From positions 1 to 27,853 of the forward strand of contig JAPKMW010000128.1 in assembly GCA_026645575.1 (NCBI GenBank): DNA of 27,853 nt. Direction: 5' to 3'. The first letter of the stretch is position 1. Each line of letters opens with the position of its first letter. The notes beneath the pieces were generated by a model, which ran no database searches, was not told the origin of the DNA, and saw only the letters and a program-made list of their open reading frames with translations. The translations under genes were made by a program, and so were the position numbers. The stretch comes from Caldilineaceae bacterium. Lineage in GTDB: Bacteria; Chloroflexota; Anaerolineae; Caldilineales; Caldilineaceae. This document shows positions 22,721 to 27,853 of this stretch, piece by piece.

Positions 22721-23329
22721 TTACGCCTTATCTCCACCTTGGAGCAGTCCATGCACCAGCATTGTTACCAGATCATCGACGGTGCCGATTTGCTGCCCAT
22801 GGGGCGCCGGCAACCGGCTGAGGAGGGTGCCGCTAATATAAAAGCCAAGAAGCGTACCCAACACAAGGCGGATGATCGTCAGTGGCGGCAGGGGGCGCAA
22901 GCGTTCATCTAACGAACGAAGCCGTTCGACAAAGGCCAGCGCTTTCGGTCCGATCACCTCAAAGAAGACCGGCATGTGCGCCCCTTCAAACTCTGATAGC
23001 TCGATCATAAACACTTTGAACAACTCTGGTCGGTTGTTGAGTACCGTGAGCATCTGACTGGCTGCGCTGTGCAAGAATGCTTCCAGCGTTTCGCCTTCGC
23101 TTTGCGCCAGGGCCGGTAAGATCAGGTTGATCGGATGGTGCGTAAGAATCACGGCCTTTAAAATTTCTTCCTTGCTGCTGAAATGGTTGTAGATCCCCCC
23201 CAACGCCAGACCCGCACTCTCGGCAATTTGGCGCATGGACGCGCCATGATAGCCATGGGCGACAAACTGTTGCAATGCCGCCTCCAACAAACGTTCTCTG
23301 GTTTGTTGTCCTTTGCTGCCTTTATCCAT
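22721..23329 (-). CDS. TetR-family transcriptional regulator
   Basis: This is a 202-aa repressor-type protein. The N-terminal helix-turn-helix is standard: TRERLLEAALQQFVAHGYHGASMRQIAESAGLALGGIYNHFSSKEEIL (about residues 10-57). The remaining all-helical ligand-binding domain diverges. A palindromic site lies about 40 bp upstream of the start, consistent with self-repression. The next gene on the strand is the PEP-synthase-like enzyme, so its probable role is to control that enzyme, and through its ligand domain it might sense a toxic compound. The start codon is well supported by the HTH but has only a distant GGAAAG ribosome site. Confidence 0.92.
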   Translation of the reverse strand: MDKGSKGQQTRERLLEAALQQFVAHGYHGASMRQIAESAGLALGGIYNHFSSKEEILKAVILTHHPINLILPALAQSEGETLEAFLHSAASQMLTVLNNRPELFKVFMIELSEFEGAHMPVFFEVIGPKALAFVERLRSLDERLRPLPPLTIIRLVLGTLLGFYISGTLLSRLPAPHGQQIGTVDDLVTMLVHGLLQGGDKA

Positions 23330-23370
23330 TGCAAGCCAACTTTCCGCACTGCCTAAGTTTAATAAAAATG

Positions 23371-23384
23371 AACGAACGTTCGTT
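23371..23384. promoter_or_regulatory. TetR-type palindromic operator
   Basis: AACGAACGTTCGTT is a perfect 14-bp palindrome; AAA/TTT adds symmetry further out after a 2-bp break. It sits about 40 bp upstream of the tetR start codon, where a TetR repressor would block its own promoter. AACGAACGTTCGTT-like sites are typical for TetR-family repressors. Confidence 0.7.
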
Positions 23385-23427
23385 TGTTTAATGGTAACAT
23401 GAGATTAACTCAGTGTCAATAGGCAAC

Positions 23428-23474
23428 ATCAGTAGACCGCAACGCAGATGAGATCGCAACAACCTGACTCTGGG
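23428..23474 (+). repeat. Copy of the dispersed CAGTAGACCGCAACGC...CCTGACTCTGG repeat
   Basis: It contains the 18-bp block ATCAGTAGACCGCAACGC and, after about 20 bp, CCTGACTCTGG. Both blocks occur in the same order on the minus strand at 3251-3291 with one mismatch in the first. The first block is partly repeated at 27114-27126. It lies in the roughly 285-bp spacer between the TetR and fdrA genes, which otherwise shows no gene. Confidence 0.5.
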
Positions 23475-23614
23475 CTAGATGGTTACCCAACTGCGGACAA
23501 CTGAAACTGTACGCGCTGCCCTCTTGCACTTCATTTCTAGCGCATTTGATGGTACACTTCTTAGCCAAACTTACATCAGCCTGCGCGTGCGCACATAGAA
23601 GATGGAAAATCCTC

Positions 23615-25339
23615 ATGGTTCTTGCTCAAGTTCGGCCTGGCGCTTACTATGATTCGGTGGTTTTGATGCAATTACAACGCGCCCTTACGGCGCTGCCGGG
23701 TGTCCAGGAAGCCGGCGCCGTCATGGGAACGGAAGCCAACAAGGATGTGCTGGCCCAAAGCAACCTGACCACCGCCGCGGTGACAGCCGCCAAAGCCGAT
23801 GATCTGGTCATTGTGGTGCGCGCCGAATCGAATGACGCGGCACAGAACGCCATTGGTCAAATTGATTCACTCTTGACCCGTCGTAGCAGCAGTGATAGTA
23901 CCAATGGCTATCGCCCCAAGAGCCTGGAAGCGGCGACGCAACTGCTGCCGGCCGCCCAGTGGGTATTGGTTTCTACACCAGGCCGCTATGCCGCCGGCGT
24001 GGCGCAAGAGGCGTTGCGTTTGGGCAAGCATGTCTTTCTCTACAGCGATAATGTTAGCCTCGACGATGAAATTGCCCTTAAGCAACGAGCCGCGCAACAA
24101 GGCTTGCTGGTGATGGGGCCGGATTGCGGCACTGCGATTGTCAATGGCGTCGGGTTGGGCTTCGCCAACCGCGTGCGACGAGGGGCCATTGGTGTTGTCG
24201 GCGCGTCGGGGACGGGGTTGCAACAGGTGACGGCGCGCATTCATCAACTGGGGGGTGGCATCACCCACGCGCTTGGCACCGGTGGCCGCGATCTGTCCGA
24301 AAAGGTGGGCGCCGTGACGGCTCGTCAATCGCTCGAGCTGCTGGCGCGTGATCCTGAGACGAAGGTCATTGTACTGATCTCCAAACCGCCGGCAGCCCAG
24401 GTCGTGGATGAGTTGTTGCGGGCTGCGGGTTGCGTGAACAAGCCAGTGGTGATCGACTTTATCGGCTATCGTCCTGCCGAAACACAACGCGGCAATGTCT
24501 ACTTTGTCAAAACGCTCGACGAAGCCGCCGAACTGGCGGTCGAATTGGCGGGTTTTGAAATCTCTCAATCTCTCAATCTCCAGTCTCCAGTCTCTGGCCC
24601 ATTTGCCCCCACGCAAAAATATCTACGCGGCCTCTTCTCCGGCGGTACATTGGCTTATGAAGCGCAGTTGTTGTTGCAAGAGTATTTGCCGGCTGTCTAT
24701 GCCAATGCGCCGTTAGACAAACGCTTCAAATTGGAGAAATCGACCGTCAGCCAGGGTCACACGATTGTTGACTTGGGGGAAGACGAATTTACGGTCGGGC
24801 GGTTGCATCCGATGTTGGATCACGAATTGCGCATCAAATGCTTGCAGCAAGAAGCCGCTGATCCCGAAACCGCCGTGATTCTGCTGGATGTCGTCCTCGG
24901 CGATGGCGCCCATCCTGATCCGGCTAGCGAACTCGCCCCGGCCATTGCCGAAGCAATCGTCGCCGCCGAGGACGCCGGTCGCCACCTGGCAGTGATCGCC
25001 GTTGTCGTCGGGACGGATGCCGATCCGCAAAACTTGGACGCGCAAGTGGAGCAACTAGAAGCGGCCGGGGTGTTGGTTGAATTTAACAATGAAATCGCTG
25101 TGCGCCGGGCTGGGGAGCTGGTGCAGGCGTTGGCGCCGGCCAGTGGCGGCAAGCCAGTTGATTTGACTGTTCTCCAACAGCCTTTGGCGGCGATCAACGT
25201 TGGACTGGAATCATTTACGGCCAGTCTCACCGACCAGGGGGCGCCGGTCATCCAGGTCGATTGGCGACCGCCAGCGGGTGGGAATGAGCGGTTGGCTGGC
25301 ATTCTGGCGCGGATGAAGAGTACAAAGCGCAGTGATTGA
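23615..25339 (+). CDS. fdrA: FdrA family protein (acyl-CoA synthetase-like; AllF-type oxamate carbamoyltransferase subunit)
   Basis: FdrA proteins resemble the succinyl-CoA synthetase alpha and beta folds. In E. coli FdrA, together with YlbE (DUF1116) and YlbF (DUF2877), has been described as the oxamate carbamoyltransferase of allantoin breakdown. The start RPGAYYDSVVLMQLQRALTALPGVQEAGAVMGTEANK is diagnostic. GPDCGTAI (169-176) and the nucleotide-binding loop GASGTG (196-201, followed by GTGGRDLS) are intact. The ATG at 23615 is chosen because it begins this core; upstream frame is spurious. At 574 aa it is slightly long. Residues 315-329 (EISQSLNLQSPVSGP) come from a repeated CTCTCAATCTC/CCAGTCT tract at 24560-24596 that looks inserted in a linker. 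A DUF1116 gene follows after a decayed spacer. Confidence 0.88.
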   Translation: MVLAQVRPGAYYDSVVLMQLQRALTALPGVQEAGAVMGTEANKDVLAQSNLTTAAVTAAKADDLVIVVRAESNDAAQNAIGQIDSLLTRRSSSDSTNGYRPKSLEAATQLLPAAQWVLVSTPGRYAAGVAQEALRLGKHVFLYSDNVSLDDEIALKQRAAQQGLLVMGPDCGTAIVNGVGLGFANRVRRGAIGVVGASGTGLQQVTARIHQLGGGITHALGTGGRDLSEKVGAVTARQSLELLARDPETKVIVLISKPPAAQVVDELLRAAGCVNKPVVIDFIGYRPAETQRGNVYFVKTLDEAAELAVELAGFEISQSLNLQSPVSGPFAPTQKYLRGLFSGGTLAYEAQLLLQEYLPAVYANAPLDKRFKLEKSTVSQGHTIVDLGEDEFTVGRLHPMLDHELRIKCLQQEAADPETAVILLDVVLGDGAHPDPASELAPAIAEAIVAAEDAGRHLAVIAVVVGTDADPQNLDAQVEQLEAAGVLVEFNNEIAVRRAGELVQALAPASGGKPVDLTVLQQPLAAINVGLESFTASLTDQGAPVIQVDWRPPAGGNERLAGILARMKSTKRSD

Positions 25340-25381
25340 TGACCTGTGACCTGATCAGAAGGCGCCGTTGTGTGGGGTAAT

Positions 25382-25396
25382 CCTCGCCGAGCGAGG
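25382..25396. repeat. Small perfect hairpin after fdrA
   Basis: CCTCGC-CGA-GCGAGG is a 6-bp stem with a 3-nt loop, 43 bp after the fdrA stop codon. The following bases (TTGAGCC) are not a T-run. It might slow transcription toward the DUF1116 gene. Confidence 0.3.
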
Positions 25397-25424
25397 TTGA
25401 GCCAGGGAAAGGGCGAGACAAGGA

Positions 25425-25761
25425 ATGGCTGCGATACGTTCCGTCAAAAATCAATATTGGGGGATCAACGCTCACTTGCATAGCCATTGGCAAGCGGTAG
25501 GTGGTTGGTCGGACTTTCACAGCGCGCACATTGGTGACATCAGCAAGACATTGAAGGCTCGGCTCTTGCCAATGGGCTATACGACCGAAAAGGTTTCAAC
25601 GCTATCAAGCTGCGGATCAAGCCCGCATTGCCGCAAGAATGCTCGCTGTTTTGGCGGTAGTGCAAGATGGGCTTGATTTAGAAACTGGTCCCTTTGCCGC
25701 CAAGGTCATGCCACTGGACGAGGCGTTGGCAACATTGGCGGCGTGGCAGCAGGAACGCTAG
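25425..25761 (+). pseudogene. Decayed DUF4058-family gene remnant between fdrA and the DUF1116 gene
   Basis: The first open stretch (25425-25676) opens with MAAIRSVKNQYWGINAHLHSHWQAVGGWSDFHSAHIGDISKTLKARLLPMGYT. This resembles the N-terminus of DUF4058 proteins (SVKNQYxGINAHLHSxWQ, WxDFHxxHIxDLxxxL), which normally run to about 250 residues. The frame then drifts. A second open stretch in another frame (25600-25761: RYQAADQARIAARMLAVLAVVQDGLDLETGPF...AAWQQER) ends in TAG. The two look joined by a deletion or frameshift, and the second is not identified as DUF4058. No function is expected. The piece separates genes that are usually adjacent. Confidence 0.6.
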
Positions 25762-25846
25762 CGATGCGGCCAATGTGGTTATACTTTTGCCATAGCGCCC
25801 ATAAGCCGGCGCAAATCAACAAAACACGAAAAGGTAGATATTACTT

Positions 25847-27094
25847 ATGGCTATCGATATTGACTCTGCTAATACCACTGCCGTCACCCGTATGATGGAA
25901 GCCCGTCCTGTTCTGGTTGGGCTGGGCAAGGCCATCGATGTCATTCCGGGGATGCGTCCGAATCTGATTCTCCATGCCGGTCCGCCCATCACTTGGGAGC
26001 GTATGTCCGGCCCGCTGAAGGGGGCGATCATTGGTGCGCTTATCTTTGAAGGCAAGGCGAAGAGCGCCGAAGAAGCCGAAGCCTTAGCCGTTTCCGGCGA
26101 AATCGACTTTGCGCCGTGTCACCACCATGCCGCTGTGGGACCGATGGCCGGCGTGACCTCGGCGTCGATGGCGGTTTATATTGTCGAGAACCAGACGCAC
26201 GGCAATCGCGCATTTTCCAACCTCAACGAAGGTTATGGCAAGGTGCTGCGCTATGGGGCCTATCAAGAAGATGTGCAGGCGCGCCTTCGCTGGATGAACA
26301 CAACCCTGGCGGCGGTGTTAAAAGATGCCTTGGAAGCGAGCGGCGGCATGGATATTCGCGCCCTGCTGGCCGAGGCACTTCACATGGGCGACGAAGGCCA
26401 CAACCGCAACAAAGCCGGCTCAATTCTCTACACCAAAAACCTGGCGCCCTTTATTGCCAAAGTCGCGCCGAATGGGGATGTTGCCGCAGAAGTGCTCAAG
26501 TTTTTGGGTGACAACGCCCTCAGCGTCCTCAACCCGGTGATGGCCGCCTGCAAAGCCATGTGTGATGCGGCTCACGGCGTCGAAGGCAGCACGATTGTCT
26601 CAACCATGGCGCGCAACGGCACTGACTTTGGCATTCGCGTCAGTGGCCTGGGCGACCGCTGGTTTACGGCGCCTTCCCAGGTGCCGGATGGCCTCTACTT
26701 CCCCGGCTTTAGTTTGGCCGATGCCAATCGGGACATTGGTGATAGCACCATCACCGAAACCGCCGGTATTGGCGGCTTTGCCATGGCCGCCGCACCAGCC
26801 ATTGTCACCTTTGTCAGCGGCAAGCCCAGCGACGCCATTAACGCCACAATGGAGATGTACGAGATCACCTTTGCCGAACATAAGACCTTTACCATTCCGG
26901 CGCTTGATTTCCGTGGTACGCCCACTGGCGTTGATCTACGCAAGGTTGTTGAAATGGGCATTACCCCACGTATCAACACAGGCATCGCTCACAAAAATGC
27001 TGGTGTCGGCCAGGTAGGTGCTGGTCTCGTCCGTCCGCCGATGCAGATTTTTGAAGAAGCACTGTTCGCCTTTGCCGAGCAGTATGGATATTAA
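25847..27094 (+). CDS. DUF1116 family protein (YlbE/AllG-like, putative oxamate carbamoyltransferase subunit)
   Basis: This is a 415-aa protein, close to the E. coli YlbE length (about 420). Family features are visible: ILHAGPPITWERMSGPLKGAIIGALIFEGKA near residue 41, FAPCHHHAAVGPMAGV with His92-94, and a DFRGTPTGVDLRKVVEMGITPRINTGIAHKNAGVGQVGAG C-terminus. In E. coli it works with FdrA and YlbF as oxamate carbamoyltransferase, which yields carbamoyl phosphate for carbamate kinase. Here fdrA lies upstream, but no DUF2877 (YlbF) or kinase gene is seen in the window. The ATG follows AAAAGGTAG by 11 nt. The stop codon TAA (27092-27094) lies inside the AATATTGGGTATTGG repeat. Confidence 0.9.
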   Translation: MAIDIDSANTTAVTRMMEARPVLVGLGKAIDVIPGMRPNLILHAGPPITWERMSGPLKGAIIGALIFEGKAKSAEEAEALAVSGEIDFAPCHHHAAVGPMAGVTSASMAVYIVENQTHGNRAFSNLNEGYGKVLRYGAYQEDVQARLRWMNTTLAAVLKDALEASGGMDIRALLAEALHMGDEGHNRNKAGSILYTKNLAPFIAKVAPNGDVAAEVLKFLGDNALSVLNPVMAACKAMCDAAHGVEGSTIVSTMARNGTDFGIRVSGLGDRWFTAPSQVPDGLYFPGFSLADANRDIGDSTITETAGIGGFAMAAAPAIVTFVSGKPSDAINATMEMYEITFAEHKTFTIPALDFRGTPTGVDLRKVVEMGITPRINTGIAHKNAGVGQVGAGLVRPPMQIFEEALFAFAEQYGY

Positions 27095-27108
27095 ATATTG
27101 GGTATTGG
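27088..27108 (+). repeat. Repeat arm ATATTAAATATTGGGTATTGG, left bracket of the four-helix gene
   Basis: The 21 bp match the reverse complement of 27719-27739 at 18 of 21 positions, and resemble the arms at 7232-7258. The DUF1116 stop codon is within it. CAGTAGACCGCAA (27114-27126), a block shared with 23430-23442, follows immediately. Confidence 0.6.
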
Positions 27109-27209
27109 CTATTCAGTAGACCGCAATGGCCTCAGCGATGACTTGGGACGTGGACTTAAGACGGTGTACTACTGATAGTAGATATGAAGAAGCTGAATGA
27201 AAGGGGATT

Positions 27210-27722
27210 ATGGCGCTTTTATTCGATGATCTGAGGGTGCTTCGCCCTGCTGAGGGGCTTGCAGATGATGTTTGGCATACAGTTTTAAAGTGGGATGTTT
27301 TCGCTCGCGATACGGTTGGTGGACAGTTAGTCCGGGCGACAGACTCAATTGGTGCAAATATCGCTGAAAGTTTTGGGCGTTATCATTTTGGTGAAAAATT
27401 ACAGTTTCTCTACTATGCACGTGGAAGCCTATTTGAGGCCAAATACTGGGTGAATCGTAGCCTTGCACGTCAGTTTGTCCCTAAAGGTGCTGCGGAGCAG
27501 TACGCTGAAAGCTTAAGTGATCTAGCGCTGGAATTAAACTCTTTTGCCAAAGTGATTAAAGACCAACGAACACCACCGCCAAAAGGCAAAACACTGCGAG
27601 AAAGTTCTGTACTTTACACAACTACTACAGAAGATTCTGATGTAGACGAGCTTTTTACTGAGCAAGATATTCAATTCTTAAAGCATTCTTTGCTCATTGA
27701 TGATACAAATTCTCGTGCCTAA
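27210..27722 (+). CDS. Four-helix bundle protein (S23 ribosomal protein/Avd-like family)
   Basis: The core GGQLVRATDSIGANIAESFGRYHFGEKLQFLYYARGSLFEAKYW (about residues 44-87) matches the four-helix-bundle family, also annotated as the S23 ribosomal protein encoded within 23S rRNA intervening sequences, and related to the Avd proteins of diversity-generating retroelements. At 170 aa it is longer than the usual 110-130 because of an acidic Thr-rich C-terminal extension (TTTTEDSDVDELFTEQDIQFL). AAAGGGGA precedes the ATG. Its stop codon (27720-27722) is inside a repeat arm, and inverted repeats bracket the gene. No rRNA or reverse transcriptase is adjacent. The function is unknown. Confidence 0.88.
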   Translation: MALLFDDLRVLRPAEGLADDVWHTVLKWDVFARDTVGGQLVRATDSIGANIAESFGRYHFGEKLQFLYYARGSLFEAKYWVNRSLARQFVPKGAAEQYAESLSDLALELNSFAKVIKDQRTPPPKGKTLRESSVLYTTTTEDSDVDELFTEQDIQFLKHSLLIDDTNSRA

Positions 27723-27780
27723 TACCCAATACCTAATATCTAATACCTAATATCTAATACCTAATATCTAATACCTAACC
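27719..27780. repeat. AATACCC-type repeat arm followed by a 7-bp tandem array (CCTAATA/TCTAATA)
   Basis: The arm CTAATACCCAATACCTAATAT (27719-27739) is the inverted partner of 27088-27108. From 27732 the 14-bp unit CCTAATATCTAATA occurs three times exactly (27732-27745, 27746-27759, 27760-27773), then CCTAACC. The unit is itself two heptamers differing by C/T in the first position. It is a simple-sequence expansion growing out of the repeat family, telomere-like in look but internal. Confidence 0.8.
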
Positions 27781-27853
27781 GATTATGCGAAATTAGGCAA
27801 AGAGTTCCTTAATGGCCAGGAGCGGTCTGCCTAAAAGGAAATTAAGATAGATG
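27781..27853. other. Window end: spacer, possible ribosome site and start codon of a following gene
   Basis: AAAAGGAAA about 10 nt before the terminal ATG (27851-27853) may open the next plus-strand gene, but no coding sequence is visible. A frame ending in TAA at 27834 (TDYAKLGKEFLNGQERSA) follows the tandem array without a start codon and could be a remnant. Confidence 0.25.

Noticed and set aside
23867..24616. 249-codon minus-strand open frame inside fdrA
   Set aside because: FdrA motifs on the plus strand explain the conservation; the antisense product resembles nothing and lacks a ribosome site.
27210..27722. Avd component of a diversity-generating retroelement
   Set aside because: No reverse transcriptase, template repeat or variable repeat is present; only the general four-helix family is supported.
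27732..27780. CRISPR-like array
   Set aside because: The units are adjoining 7/14-bp repeats without spacers; it is a simple tandem array.
27784..27834. Short frame TDYAKLGKEFLNGQERSA ending at 27834
   Set aside because: It has no start codon after the tandem array and no upstream continuation; too short to call.

Overview
The window most resembles the chromosome of a member of the Chloroflexota (Anaerolineae/Caldilineae-like). This assignment is an inference. It rests on moderately high GC (by eye), Uma2 and DUF4058 relatives, a four-helix-bundle protein, a CinA/nucleotidyltransferase fusion, Pro/Thr-rich linkers in exported proteins, and intergenic spaces packed with short palindromes and 'AATACCCAATA'-type repeats. 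No rRNA, tRNA, CRISPR array, transposase or phage gene was recognised.

Layout. Positions 1-3400 hold an exported protein with a duplicated domain (minus strand, behind a good sigma70-type promoter), an S11 D-Ala-D-Ala carboxypeptidase, and two MITE-like palindromes. Positions 3406-9385 are a plus-strand housekeeping block: rluB, cmk, the E1 alpha and beta subunits of a 2-oxoacid dehydrogenase (joined by 4-bp overlaps), a Nudix hydrolase carrying a zinc-ribbon tail, and an orphan hisD. Positions 9406-11482 (minus) hold a retropepsin-like protease paired with a small conserved protein, then a sulfotransferase. Positions 11672-13967 hold an NAD-dependent epimerase and a Gfo/Idh/MocA oxidoreductase that is broken by one in-frame amber codon. 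Positions 13968-17000 hold a decayed AAA-ATPase-like fragment, a CinA-like/NMNAT-like fusion, and an SH3b lipoprotein. Positions 17009-19843 (minus) hold a sugar-phosphate isomerase/epimerase, a medium-chain dehydrogenase lacking the usual catalytic cysteine, and a Uma2 nuclease-fold protein with a coiled-coil tail.

Positions 19907-23329 (minus) hold a TetR regulator with a clear palindromic operator, then a PEP-synthase/rifampicin-phosphotransferase-like enzyme, probably one regulated unit. Positions 23615-27094 (plus) hold FdrA and a DUF1116 protein. These are relatives of two subunits of the oxamate carbamoyltransferase described in E. coli (FdrA/YlbE/YlbF). A DUF4058 gene remnant separates them. 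A four-helix-bundle gene follows, bracketed by inverted copies of the AATACCC-type repeat and ending against a 7-bp telomere-like tandem array.

The most distinctive signals are as follows. A 47-bp hairpin repeat occurs twice (44/47 identical). A 26-bp perfect inverted repeat lies between two convergent genes. The lone amber codon sits in an otherwise intact oxidoreductase frame. A repeat-like low-complexity insertion lies inside fdrA. Repeat copies supply the stop codons of neighbouring genes. I do not see a complete, unmistakably new multi-gene system. The best candidates for unusual biology are the CinA/NMNAT-like fusion, the retropepsin pair, and the split FdrA/DUF1116 locus without its third subunit.
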